NCBI GenBank assembly: GCA_020634395.1
Contig: JACKBU010000003.1
Span: forward strand, 1-64,000
DNA: 64,000 nucleotides
DNA from: Ardenticatenaceae bacterium
Lineage (GTDB): Bacteria; Chloroflexota; Anaerolineae; Promineifilales; Promineifilaceae
Reading direction: 5' to 3'
Notes under the pieces: generated by a model
What the model was told of the DNA's origin: nothing
What the model saw: only the letters and a program-made list of their open reading frames with translations
Databases searched by the model: none
Translations under genes and position numbers: made by a program
Part shown: positions 8,126 to 16,926 of the stretch, piece after piece
Position numbering within the stretch: position 1 is the stretch's first letter
Layout: each line of letters begins with the position of its first letter

Positions 8126-8422
8126 TCACACCTTAACGACGGAATCATCTTCTCCGTAGGAATTGGGCAGATAAGCATCGGCTTCCCAATCGTTTTCCCA
8201 ACGTTCGCCGTCGAGCAAATAGCGGAAGCGGTAGGCCTTGCCGGGTGTCAGGGACAGGATGATGCTAAAGCTGCCGTCCTTCAATTTTTTCATGGGGTGG
8301 CTTTCGGTGCTCCAGCCATTAAAGTCGCCAACAATCGCGGCCGTTTCCGCTTCTACCTCTGCCGGCAACTTAAACGTAACCCGGCACACCTTGCCGGTTT
8401 TTGAATAACTTTTATTTAACAT
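8126..8422 (-). CDS. Small CBM48 / isoamylase early-set domain protein
   Basis: A 98-residue protein that is essentially one carbohydrate-binding module of the CBM48/AMPK-beta type. The features are VTFKLPAEVEAET, then VGDFNGWS (about 32-39), then a KLKDGSFSIILSL strand, AYRFRYLLDGERWENDWEAD and a C-terminal Val-rich strand. The W and FNGW positions are those that bind glycogen-like glucans in the family. Stand-alone modules of this kind may target glycogen or regulate a partner, but no glycogen enzyme is nearby. The ribosome binding site GGGAGG lies 5 bases before the ATG. The gene appears to be monocistronic. Confidence 0.85.
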   Translation of the reverse strand: MLNKSYSKTGKVCRVTFKLPAEVEAETAAIVGDFNGWSTESHPMKKLKDGSFSIILSLTPGKAYRFRYLLDGERWENDWEADAYLPNSYGEDDSVVKV

Positions 8423-8805
8423 ATTAACCTCCCTTCGTATGTCGAAAAACCTAATTCAACCAACTGCGCCGCAAGGTTGCACGCTTCAGCGCTGTCTGGC
8501 GCTTACTAAACATCATATTGCGCCTCACCATCTATGGCAAGATCAATACACCAGGAGTGCGCAATTTTCCAGTAACTCCCGAAAACTTTCCGGGATTTTT
8601 ACCCATTTACTTATCAAGAATTTAGTGTAAGTTTGGGCTACGCTCTATGCAAGGGGTAAGTTGGCAGAATAACATTCCTTACAGCTTGTGTAGGGTAACC
8701 TAAAAATCAGCCTGCAAGCCGGCCCCGGTTGGACTTTTTTGCGTGTCCGCACAAAAATAGGCATTATTACCGTAAAGTTCATTCTGAAGGATAAGTGGCA
8801 GAAGC
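8423..8805. other. Intergenic region between divergent CBM48 and psuG genes
   Basis: This 383-base spacer separates divergently transcribed genes and must hold both promoters, but no convincing -35/-10 pair stands out. A small imperfect hairpin (tcccg at 8577-8581 with cggga at 8591-8595) followed by ttttt lies at 8577-8600. It could be a weak plus-strand attenuator in the psuG leader. No RNA gene or coding sequence is recognised. Confidence 0.5.
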
Positions 8806-9720
8806 ATGTCGGAAACCTTTTGTTATCACCCTGATGTAGCCGCCGCTCTGGCCGATGGCGGTCCCGTGGTGGCTCTGGAAAGCACGGTTATTACCCACGG
8901 CTTACCCTACCCGCAAAATGTAGCGGCGGCCATGGCCATGGAAACGGCCGTGCGCAGCGCCGGCGCAGTGCCGGCCACCATCGGCATCATCCAGGGCCAG
9001 GTCTATATCGGCCTGGACGGCGACCAGATTGAGTATCTGGGGCAGCGCGCCGGACAAGACGTGCGCAAATGCAGCCGCCGTGACCTGCCGCTGGTGCTGG
9101 CCTGCCGCGGCGATGGCGCCACCACTGTCGCCGGGACGATGATCCTGGCCCACCTGGCGGGTATCGAGCTGTTCGCCACCGGCGGCATCGGCGGGGTACA
9201 TCGCGGCCATCCCTTCGATGTGAGTGCGGACCTGGCGGAACTGGGGCGCACGCCGGTAACGGTCATCAGCAGCGGGGCCAAGTCGATCCTGGATTTGCCG
9301 GCCACGCGGGAAGTGCTGGAGACCAACGGCGTGCCGGTGATCGGCTACGGCACGGATGAGATGCCGGCCTTTTTTGCACCCTCCAGCGGCCTGCCGGTGG
9401 ACCTGCGCCTGGACACGCCGGAGAGCGCGGCGGCCGTCATTGCGGCGCGGCGCCGTTTAGGTTTGCAAAGCGGGCTGCTCATCACCGTACCCGTACCGGC
9501 CGCCGCAGCCTGCGACCCGGAAGAATTAGAAGCGGCCATCAGCCAGGCCACACAGGAGGCCGATGCACAAGGCATTCATGGACCGGCGGCCACGCCCTGG
9601 TTGTTGAGCCGGGTGGTGACGTTGACTGACGGCCGTAGCCTGGAAGCGAACGCGGCACTGCTGCAGAATAACGGCCGTGTCGCCGGACAAATCGCTGCAG
9701 CCCTGGCCAAACAACACTAA
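8806..9720 (+). CDS. psuG: Pseudouridine-5'-phosphate glycosidase
   Basis: A 304-residue protein of the PsuG/IndA family, which reversibly splits pseudouridine 5'-phosphate into uracil and ribose 5-phosphate with a divalent metal. Family features include VVALESTVITHGLPYPQN (about 20-37), GATTVAGTMILAHLAGI (about 105), FATGGIGGVHRG (about 126), VISSGAKSILDL and GYGTDEMPAFF. Length and order match full-length PsuG. No psuK kinase lies next to it, so the pathway partner must be elsewhere. The ATG is preceded only by a weak purine-rich stretch. It is followed after 131 bases by a histidine kinase gene, probably with its own promoter. Confidence 0.95.
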   Translation: MSETFCYHPDVAAALADGGPVVALESTVITHGLPYPQNVAAAMAMETAVRSAGAVPATIGIIQGQVYIGLDGDQIEYLGQRAGQDVRKCSRRDLPLVLACRGDGATTVAGTMILAHLAGIELFATGGIGGVHRGHPFDVSADLAELGRTPVTVISSGAKSILDLPATREVLETNGVPVIGYGTDEMPAFFAPSSGLPVDLRLDTPESAAAVIAARRRLGLQSGLLITVPVPAAAACDPEELEAAISQATQEADAQGIHGPAATPWLLSRVVTLTDGRSLEANAALLQNNGRVAGQIAAALAKQH

Positions 9721-9851
9721 TCAATCCCCTGTACCCGACTTGATTCCTATCGATCATTTCTGGTCCTTGGGTATAATCAAACAAGGCATCGGAGACACTT
9801 CGGCAGATAAACTATCATCGCAACGGCCTCTCCAGCAGACGACAATCGTTC

Positions 9852-11348
9852 ATGAAAGAACAAATCACAGCACTTGTAAAGAAGGAATTCCAGCGCCTGC
9901 AATGGCTCTCTTTCGCCATTTTGGTGCTTGCCTTCTTCATCCTGGTGGCTGCCTTTTATTACGTCGTGGGCGTGCTGCTGGGCAATCCCCTGACCAACTG
10001 GATGACCGGATTGGTCATCACCTCTCTTCTCTTTCTAGGCGTCACGGTCATCATCTTTGCCCTGATGGCGCAGGCCGATGACCGCTTAACCACCAAGATT
10101 AACCGCACCGTCTACGACGAAACCCATGACCTGGAAGCCGCCAACAAACGGCTTAAATCACTGCAAGAGCTGGCCTCCATCATGCGCGCCACGTTGAGCT
10201 TTGAACGGGTGGTGGAAGAAGCTCTGAACGTCTGCAACCAGGCGCTGATCGACAGCGGCACGCCGCGCGAGTCGCTGATCAGCACGGTTTTTCTTTTTGC
10301 CGGGGAGACGCTGCGCCCGGTAGCCACGCGCAGTTTTTCCGGCAGCGACCTGGATCGGCGGATTCCGGGGAAGCGCGGCATAGTGGGCAAGGCACTGCGC
10401 GATGTGGTAGTGACCGTCAGCAACAACGTGGAGCGCGATCCGGAAATCCGCACGTTTTCGGCCTTTCGCAGCTGCCAGATAGCCATTTGTATTCCCCTGC
10501 GGGCCGGGTTTAACATTTTTGGGGCGATGTTGATTGCTTCTAAAACGGCCGTGCAGCTAAACGAAGAGCATTACGAACTGTTTTCCTCCGTCGCCGACCA
10601 GGCCGTTATCTCCCTGCAAAACGCACGCCTATACCAGGAACTGGATGCCGAGAAGCAGCGCCTGATAGACGCCAACGAGAACGCGCGTAAAGAGCTGGCG
10701 CGCGATTTGCACGACGGCCCCACCCAAAGCATTGCCGCCATTGCCATGCGGATCAACTTTATCCGCTCGCTGGTTACCCGCGACCCCGACCAGGCGATTA
10801 TGGAGCTGCAAAAGGTGGAAGAGCTGGCCAAACAAACCTCGAAGGAGATCCGGGGGATGCTGTTTACGCTACGGCCGTTAATCCTGGAAACGCAGGGACT
10901 GCAGGCCGCCATCGAGACCGTCATCACCCGCCTGCGAGAAACGGACGGCCTGAACGTGCAGCTCAACGGCGGCGAGCACGCCAACCTGCTGGATGACGCC
11001 GCGCAAAGTGTCGTCTTCTCCATCGTCGAAGAGGCTTTGGGCAACGCCCGCAAATATTCGCAGGCCAACCAGATCGAAGTGCGCTTCTGGAAGGAAGAAA
11101 ACCTGTTCGTGGCCCGCATTCAAGATGACGGCGTAGGCTTCGATACCCAGGACGTGAATCGTGACTACAGCTCGCGGGGCAGCCTGGGCATGGTCAACAT
11201 GCGCGAACGGGCAGAGCGTATTGACGGCTCGCTGCGGGTAGAGTCTACGCCCAAACAAGGCACCACCATTACCCTGGTTGTTCCCCTGGAAAAACACGGC
11301 CGTCCCTTTGCCGCCGGCGTTTATCGCAAACCAACCACCACCCCTTAA
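9852..11348 (+). CDS. Membrane GAF-domain sensor histidine kinase (NarL/DegS-type)
   Basis: A 498-residue kinase. Two N-terminal membrane helices lie at about 18-45 and 55-78. A cytoplasmic helix and a GAF domain follow (about 105-265, with GKRGIVGKALRD and CIPLRAG). A HisKA_3 dimerisation domain carries the phospho-accepting His in ARDLHDGPTQSI (about 290), and a HATPase ends with IQDDGVGFD and SRGSLGMVNMRERA. HisKA_3 kinases usually pair with NarL/LuxR-type regulators. None is adjacent, so the cognate regulator is encoded elsewhere, possibly the LuxR regulator at 33803-34507. The next gene starts 12 bases downstream. A TATAAT box lies at 9772-9777. Confidence 0.9.
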   Translation: MKEQITALVKKEFQRLQWLSFAILVLAFFILVAAFYYVVGVLLGNPLTNWMTGLVITSLLFLGVTVIIFALMAQADDRLTTKINRTVYDETHDLEAANKRLKSLQELASIMRATLSFERVVEEALNVCNQALIDSGTPRESLISTVFLFAGETLRPVATRSFSGSDLDRRIPGKRGIVGKALRDVVVTVSNNVERDPEIRTFSAFRSCQIAICIPLRAGFNIFGAMLIASKTAVQLNEEHYELFSSVADQAVISLQNARLYQELDAEKQRLIDANENARKELARDLHDGPTQSIAAIAMRINFIRSLVTRDPDQAIMELQKVEELAKQTSKEIRGMLFTLRPLILETQGLQAAIETVITRLRETDGLNVQLNGGEHANLLDDAAQSVVFSIVEEALGNARKYSQANQIEVRFWKEENLFVARIQDDGVGFDTQDVNRDYSSRGSLGMVNMRERAERIDGSLRVESTPKQGTTITLVVPLEKHGRPFAAGVYRKPTTTP

Positions 11349-11360
11349 ACGGCGGATCGC

Positions 11361-12854
11361 GTGTCCTCCACCCTCACTTCTCTGCATTCCGGTTTTGCAG
11401 CCCTCAGCCGCAGGCTGCCCCTCTGGCTGCTGGCCGCCCTGAGCCTGGCCGGCTACCTCATCCTGTGCTGGTGGATGCCCCTGCTGCCCAATTACGATCG
11501 CCTGCCGCTGGTGGACGTGCGCACCTTTTCGCCTTCCTTGGGCAGCGGCCTGCTGTACGGGCTGCTGCTCTGTGGGCTGTTTGTGATTTACGGTCTGGCT
11601 TACCGGCGCGTGCGGCAGGCTGAACGGCCGTTTCCCCTCTCCCTCCTGCTGCTGACCACCGGCCTCTTTATCCTGCCCCTGCTCTTCACGTATCCCATCA
11701 ACGCCAACGACATGTACCGCTACGTTATCCGCGGGCGCAATACCAGCCAGTATGGCGCCAACCCGTTCACGACGCCGCCCAGCCAGCTGCCGGAAAACGA
11801 CTTTTCCGCCTACGCCGGCGAATGGCGCGACGCAACTTCGCCCTACGGCCCGGTGTGGGAGGCGGCGGCGGCGGCCATCGCCAGCCTGAACGGCGACAAC
11901 CTGCTGCTGGGCCTGGTGCTGATCAAAGCGTTTGCCGGCCTGCTGCATCTGGGCACAGCGGTGTTGATCTGGCGGCTGCTGCGGCGGCAGGTAACGGCCG
12001 TGCGCGCCGCCTACACCCTGCTGTGGGCCTGGAACCCGGTCCTGCTGCTCATTTTCGTCGTCGATGGGCACAACGATATTTTGATGCTCTTCTGGCTGGT
12101 GCTGGGCGTGTGGGTCATGCGGCGCGGCCACCTGACGACCGGGCTGCTGGTGATGCTGCTGTCGCCGCTGACCAAGTTCATCGGCCTGCTGGCTCTGCCC
12201 TTCTTCTTCCTGGCCGCCTGGCGGCAGCTGCCGGGCTGGCGGGCGCGGCTTTGGCTGGCAGGGAGCACGGCCGTTGGCGGTCTGGCCCTGATCTTTCTCA
12301 CCTTTCTACCGTTCGGTTCGCCCCTTACCTACGGGCAGCGGCTGCTGTACGAGGCCACCGGCGTGCCCGGCTTTTCGCCGGCCGTGCTGCTCTTTTTCCT
12401 GGCCGGCATTTTGGGCATTCCCCCTTCTTATCCGTTGTTGTATGGATTGGCTGCGGCCACGGCCGTGGCCGCGGTATTGCTAGGATTATGGTTGTTGTGG
12501 CGGGCGGCACACGGCCGTTCCCCCCTGCGCGGGACCGCCGACATCTTTGCCCTCTACATCGTCCAGGCGCTCAGCTTCCGCATCTGGTACGCGTCCTGGC
12601 CCTTCCCCTGGCTGGTGCTGGACGCCCCCGACGCGCCCTCGGCCTGGCACACCTTCCGGCTGCATACCGGCCTCTGGTTTTTGTTAACCGCCCAGCTTTC
12701 GGTGCTGATCTACGGGCATCTGCGGGTGTATGCCCTGGGCGGCAGCGCTCCGCTGGCCCACGTCATCGGCGTGCCCTTTACGTTTGGGCTGCCGCTGGTG
12801 CTGGCCTGGCTGTCGGCCCAACCGCCCGGAGGCTTTGGCCCGTTTAAGAAATAA
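11361..12854 (+). CDS. Polytopic GT-C glycosyltransferase-like membrane protein
   Basis: A 497-residue membrane protein with about a dozen hydrophobic helices and a GTG start 12 bases after the histidine kinase gene. Between the first helices it carries NANDMYRYVIRGR and NPFTTPP, followed by TSPYGPVWE. This pattern is common in GT-C proteins of the GT87/MptB-like type, which use polyprenyl-phosphate sugars. The acidic residues in NDMYRY and the GPVWE loop are the likely catalytic and donor-binding positions. The sugar and acceptor are unknown. No close glycan operon surrounds it, but a mannosyl-donor synthase is encoded at 40431-41189. Confidence 0.75.
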   Translation: MSSTLTSLHSGFAALSRRLPLWLLAALSLAGYLILCWWMPLLPNYDRLPLVDVRTFSPSLGSGLLYGLLLCGLFVIYGLAYRRVRQAERPFPLSLLLLTTGLFILPLLFTYPINANDMYRYVIRGRNTSQYGANPFTTPPSQLPENDFSAYAGEWRDATSPYGPVWEAAAAAIASLNGDNLLLGLVLIKAFAGLLHLGTAVLIWRLLRRQVTAVRAAYTLLWAWNPVLLLIFVVDGHNDILMLFWLVLGVWVMRRGHLTTGLLVMLLSPLTKFIGLLALPFFFLAAWRQLPGWRARLWLAGSTAVGGLALIFLTFLPFGSPLTYGQRLLYEATGVPGFSPAVLLFFLAGILGIPPSYPLLYGLAAATAVAAVLLGLWLLWRAAHGRSPLRGTADIFALYIVQALSFRIWYASWPFPWLVLDAPDAPSAWHTFRLHTGLWFLLTAQLSVLIYGHLRVYALGGSAPLAHVIGVPFTFGLPLVLAWLSAQPPGGFGPFKK

Positions 12855-13085
12855 GGAGGTTGCACCCAGCGACCTTATCAGTTACTCTCTAGTCGATTCA
12901 GCCAAATGGATCGGGTCTTTCGCTAGAGGACACTGCAGAACCAACCACCAACATCCTCAATCAACTCTGTCTACAATTCAGAAGAAGCGGCAATCGCCAA
13001 AGTGTATCAGTAGCCGGCCGTAAAGGTTGCTTGCTGGATTTATTTCCTGCCAGGTTGTCTGGCTATATTCCCATGGAGAGACTTT

Positions 13086-14675
13086 ATGCCACTATTTAGC
13101 CGTGAATCTTTATGGTCCTTTCCCCCGTTTCTCAAAGTATCAGGGCTGCTGTTCATCATCAGCCTGGGTTTCCTGGGGATGGTGAATGGTCTCAGTCAGG
13201 CCGCCCAGCCGGAAGGACCGGTTCAAGACATCGCGCAGCCGGATGATTTCGACGTACACGCTTTTGCGATCAAAACGCGCGATTCTATGAACGACACTCA
13301 GAACTGGGCAACCCTGATGTGTAAGTTTTCTGACGTGAGTACCGAACCACAGGGCGCGTCTTTTTTTAACGACATGTTCGAACGCACCAGCGGCCCCAGC
13401 CTGAAAGAGTTCTGGCAGGAGGTTTCTTACAACAACATCTCGGACATCACCACGGACGTGTATGGGTGGTTTACGCTGCCCCATAACCGGGCCTATTACG
13501 GCTTCAGCGAAGCCACGGCCGGTTATAACGTCACCCCCATCGTGCAGGACTGTGTGGATGCGGCCAATGCCACGGTTAACTTTGCCCCCTATGATGCCGT
13601 GGCCGTCATGCTAAACAGTCCCTCGCCGGTAGCCATTACCACTTTGTTCCCCATCAACTATCCCGATGGCGCGTTGATCAACTTGGGCGCAATAACTATC
13701 CCCAGCAACAAATACAATCTGGCGTTGGTGGCGCATGAAATGGGCCACGCTTATGGGCTGCCCCACTCCTTCGCCAATGGCAACGAATACCAAAACCCCT
13801 GGGATCTGATGGGCATCGCTTCCGGCTACCGCTGTTTCGTCAATGCCGATCCGATCTACAGTTGTTTAGGCCAGCACACCATCGCGGCTTACAAAGAATA
13901 TCTGGGGTGGATTACGCCGGCGCAAAAATTTACCGCGCCGCAAGGTGATTCGACCATTACCCTGGAGCGCCTGGCTTTGCCCCAAACGACCAACTATCGG
14001 ATGGCGGTTGTGGCCGGGGATTCTGAAACGTATACCATCGAAGCGCGGCAGCGGGTGGGGTATGATGCCAAGCTGGCCGGTGATGCGGTTCTCATTTATC
14101 GCGGGCAGGGGGATGACCTGATTGATACCAACGGCAGCCCCTATGACGACGACGGGGCGATGTGGCTGCCGGGTGAGACCTTTACCGATGCGGCCAATGA
14201 CATTACGATTCACGTGGCTTCGGCGACGGCGACCGGCTTTGTGCTGAACATCCATAATGGCAGCACGCCCAGCCAGTTGATGAAAACCCGGTTAAGCGCC
14301 GCGCCGCTTGCGCCGGCGGCCAATGAGCAGGTGGACTTTGAGGCGGCGATGACGTATGAGGACCCTGGGTTTGGCTCGGCGGCGAACGTGGTGGTGACGG
14401 TGACTTTCCCCAGCGAACTGACCTATGTGCCGGGCAGCGCCACGACGAGCAGCGGTACGGTTGTGAACGAGGATCCGGTGGTGGTGAATGTGGCTTCCCT
14501 GTTGAGCTGGATCCCGCTGACGATTGACTACGCGGCGACGGTGAACAGCGGTGTTACCGGCCCGACGTACATTGAGGTGCCGGTAGAAATTAGCTGGGAT
14601 AACGGTTCGGTGTCGACGAGCCATCAGTTTGTGGCGAATGGGGAGCTGGTGTATTTGCCGGTTGTGTTGAAATAG
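13086..14675 (+). CDS. Secreted M6-like metalloprotease with C-terminal DUF11-like domain
   Basis: A 529-residue secreted protease. A signal segment lies at about 16-37 (VSGLLFIISLGFLGMVNG). The zinc site is VAHEMGHAYGLPHS (about 218-231), giving HExxH plus a downstream His, and WDLMG is the Met-turn-like motif. This fits the M6 (immune-inhibitor A-like) group. The last 130 residues form a beta-rich domain resembling the DUF11/CARDB adhesion type. The protein ends YLPVVLK, a short hydrophobic tail seen on many secreted Chloroflexota proteins. A good ribosome site (GGAGAG) precedes the ATG, and a strong hairpin follows the gene. The substrate is not predictable. Confidence 0.82.
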   Translation: MPLFSRESLWSFPPFLKVSGLLFIISLGFLGMVNGLSQAAQPEGPVQDIAQPDDFDVHAFAIKTRDSMNDTQNWATLMCKFSDVSTEPQGASFFNDMFERTSGPSLKEFWQEVSYNNISDITTDVYGWFTLPHNRAYYGFSEATAGYNVTPIVQDCVDAANATVNFAPYDAVAVMLNSPSPVAITTLFPINYPDGALINLGAITIPSNKYNLALVAHEMGHAYGLPHSFANGNEYQNPWDLMGIASGYRCFVNADPIYSCLGQHTIAAYKEYLGWITPAQKFTAPQGDSTITLERLALPQTTNYRMAVVAGDSETYTIEARQRVGYDAKLAGDAVLIYRGQGDDLIDTNGSPYDDDGAMWLPGETFTDAANDITIHVASATATGFVLNIHNGSTPSQLMKTRLSAAPLAPAANEQVDFEAAMTYEDPGFGSAANVVVTVTFPSELTYVPGSATTSSGTVVNEDPVVVNVASLLSWIPLTIDYAATVNSGVTGPTYIEVPVEISWDNGSVSTSHQFVANGELVYLPVVLK

Positions 14676-14700
14676 AGGGGCTGCGCCGGCAGCCTGTATC

Positions 14701-14731
14701 GCAAGAGCCTGGCGTTGTGCCAGGCTCTTGC
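14701..14731 (+). terminator. Terminator of the M6-like protease gene
   Basis: A perfect 13-bp stem (gcaagagcctggc and complement) with a 5-base loop begins 26 bases after the protease stop codon and is followed by a T-rich stretch (ttactctcact). It has the shape of an intrinsic terminator. Confidence 0.8.
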
Positions 14732-14875
14732 TTACTCTCACTCTGCATGGGTGTGGCCGCTTATTCGCCCACAGTCGTGCTGAAGCGGTGGGATAACGGC
14801 CGTTTCCTCCACCACGTCACATGCATCCCAAACCACTGCCTTGATACAAAACACACCTAACACCTGGTTTGAATG

Positions 14876-14914
14876 AAATCTAAGCCAGAAATGGTTTAAA
14901 CCTAACTTAGATTT
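14876..14914. repeat. Nested palindromes upstream of the 23-bp repeat array
   Basis: An outer inverted repeat aaatctaag / cttagattt (14876-14884 and 14906-14914) encloses the perfect palindrome ggtttaaacc (14893-14902). It abuts the first 23-bp direct repeat without a gap. Such a combination looks like a protein-binding or replication-type site, but no function can be assigned. Confidence 0.7.
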
Positions 14915-15052
14915 GATCCAAACCATACGTTAAGCGTGATCCAAATCATACGTTAAGCGTGATCCAAATCATACGTTAAGCGTGATCCAAACCATACGTT
15001 AAGCATGATCCAAACCATGCGTTAAGCGTGATCCAAACCATACGTTAGGTTT
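14915..15052. repeat. Six tandem 23-bp repeats (iteron-like array)
   Basis: Six head-to-tail copies of a 23-base unit beginning gatccaaaccat and ending acgttaagcgt occupy 14915-14937, 14938-14960, 14961-14983, 14984-15006, 15007-15029 and 15030-15052. Copies differ at one to three positions. There are no spacers between copies, so it is not a CRISPR. It lies between the protease terminator and recJ. A homopolymer T stretch follows the last copy. Confidence 0.93.
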
Positions 15053-15170
15053 TTTGCGATTCAAGTGAAAGCTTTCTCCGCGGACACAACTGGCTTCGCT
15101 CTCTCCCTGGCGGCTGCCCTGGGAGGCGCCAGTTTACACATCTCCCCATCCGTGCTACCATTCGCCCACT

Positions 15171-16913
15171 ATGAGACCAGAGAGTATTCGCCCCACCCAA
15201 TGGCAGATAGCCGCCCCGGCGCCAACGGCCGTGCGGCAGCAGCTCGGCCACGTCCACCCCATCCTCCTCCAGGTACTTTACAACCGCGGCCTCATCGACC
15301 CGGCCCACCTGCAGGCCTTTGTCGAGCACCGCTACCTGGAAAGCACTGATCCCTTTTTGCTGGCCGACATGGACAAAGCCGTGGCGCGCCTGCAGCAGGC
15401 CATCGAGCAAGAACAATCCATCGTCGTCTATGGCGACTTCGACGCCGACGGCGTCACCTCCACCGTCCTGCTGACCGAAGCGCTGCGCGGCTGCGGCCTG
15501 GATCGCGCCAAGGTCCGCCCCTACATCCCCGACCGCGTCGACGAAGGCTACGGCCTGAACGTGGAAGCCCTGAGCAAAATCAAAGAAGAGTTTGCCGCCG
15601 ACCTGGTGATCAGCGTCGACTGCGGCATACGTTCCGTAGCCGAGGTGGCCCACGCGCAAGCCATCGGCCTGGATATGATCGTCACCGACCACCACAGCCT
15701 GGGGCGCGAACTGCCCCCGGCCCTGGCCGTGATCAATCCCAAGCGGCCCGATTCTGCCTACCCGGAACTGATGCTGGCCGGAGTAGGCATTGCCTACAAA
15801 CTGGCCCAGGCGTTGTGCCAGGCCCTGCCGTCCCGCACCCAATTCGACGAACGCAGCCTGCTCGATTTGGTAGCCATCGGCACCGTGGCCGACCTGGCCC
15901 CGCTGCTGGGAGAAAACCGGCAGCTTGTAGCCTCCGGCCTGGAAGTGCTAAACGAGGCGCGCCGTCCCGGCGTAGCCGCCCTGGCCGACGTGGCGCGCCT
16001 GAGACCGGGCCAGCTTACGGCCGAATCCATCGCCTTCGGGCTGGGACCGCGCATTAACGCCGCCGGCCGTCTGGCCCACGCCTACAAAGCGGCCAAACTG
16101 CTGGCCGCCAACAACCGGCCCATGGCCAACGAGCTGGCCGCCCAACTGAATGACCTGAACCAGCAGCGGCAGAGGTTGACGGCCGAATTAACGGCTAAAG
16201 CCGAGGCACTGATTACCGGCGACGCCCCCATCCTCATCGCTGCCGACGCCGGGTTTGTCTCCGGCGTGGTAGGGCTGGTGGCCAGCCGCCTGGCCGAACA
16301 AGCGTATCGCCCGGCCATCGTGATGGAGTTGGGCGAGGTCGAGAGCCGGGGGTCGTGCCGCTCTATTCCCGAGTTCCACATCACCGAAGCCCTGGACGAG
16401 GTGGCCGATTTGCTGGTGCGGCACGGCGGCCACGCCCAGGCCGCCGGTTTTACCATCTGCAATGAGAACCTGCCGGCCTTTACGGAGCGGCTGACGGCGA
16501 TTGCCACCGAAAAACTGGCCGACCTGGATTTGTATCCCACCCTGACCATTGACGCGGAAATTGAACTGGAAGAGGTGGATTGGGCGCTGCACGAAAGCCT
16601 GGCCGCCCTGGAACCGACCGGCTACGCCAATCCCACCCCGGTGTTTATGAGCCGCGGCGTAGAGGTCTTGACCCATCGCGCGGTGGGGCAGGATGGCTCC
16701 CATTTGCAGCTGCGGCTGGCGGCCGCCGGAAACGGCAGCGGCTACCGCGAGATGGCGGCGATTGCCTTCCGGCAAGGGGCGTGGGCAGCCCATATGCCGC
16801 AGTACATGGACCTGGTGTACACGATAGGCGTGAACGAGTGGAACGGCCGTCGCAGCCTGCAGCTGATGGTGCAGGATATGCGCGCCGCCGAGGCCGAAAG
16901 TATTACCCTGTAG
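15171..16913 (+). CDS. recJ: Single-stranded-DNA-specific exonuclease RecJ
   Basis: A 580-residue RecJ, the 5'-3' ssDNA exonuclease of recombination and base-excision repair. DHH-phosphoesterase motifs are clear: YGDFDADGVTST (about 85-96), SVDCGIRS, VTDHHSLG (the DHH), AGVGIAYKLAQAL, VAIGTVADLAPL and the DHHA1 region with GGHAQAAGFT. A C-terminal OB-like part ends near QLMVQDMRAAE. Length matches family members. The ATG at 15171 follows the 23-bp repeat region by about 120 bases, and the region between may carry its promoter. The sugar epimerase gene begins 13 bases later and may be co-transcribed. Confidence 0.95.
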   Translation: MRPESIRPTQWQIAAPAPTAVRQQLGHVHPILLQVLYNRGLIDPAHLQAFVEHRYLESTDPFLLADMDKAVARLQQAIEQEQSIVVYGDFDADGVTSTVLLTEALRGCGLDRAKVRPYIPDRVDEGYGLNVEALSKIKEEFAADLVISVDCGIRSVAEVAHAQAIGLDMIVTDHHSLGRELPPALAVINPKRPDSAYPELMLAGVGIAYKLAQALCQALPSRTQFDERSLLDLVAIGTVADLAPLLGENRQLVASGLEVLNEARRPGVAALADVARLRPGQLTAESIAFGLGPRINAAGRLAHAYKAAKLLAANNRPMANELAAQLNDLNQQRQRLTAELTAKAEALITGDAPILIAADAGFVSGVVGLVASRLAEQAYRPAIVMELGEVESRGSCRSIPEFHITEALDEVADLLVRHGGHAQAAGFTICNENLPAFTERLTAIATEKLADLDLYPTLTIDAEIELEEVDWALHESLAALEPTGYANPTPVFMSRGVEVLTHRAVGQDGSHLQLRLAAAGNGSGYREMAAIAFRQGAWAAHMPQYMDLVYTIGVNEWNGRRSLQLMVQDMRAAEAESITL

Positions 16914-16926
16914 AGAGGTATAGCCA

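Noticed and set aside
10878..12131. 417-codon open frame on the minus strand
   Set aside because: It lies opposite the histidine kinase and GT-C genes and is rich in Gln, His and Gly as expected for a shadow frame.
14915..15052. CRISPR array
   Set aside because: The 23-bp units are contiguous with no spacers, and no cas gene is in the window.
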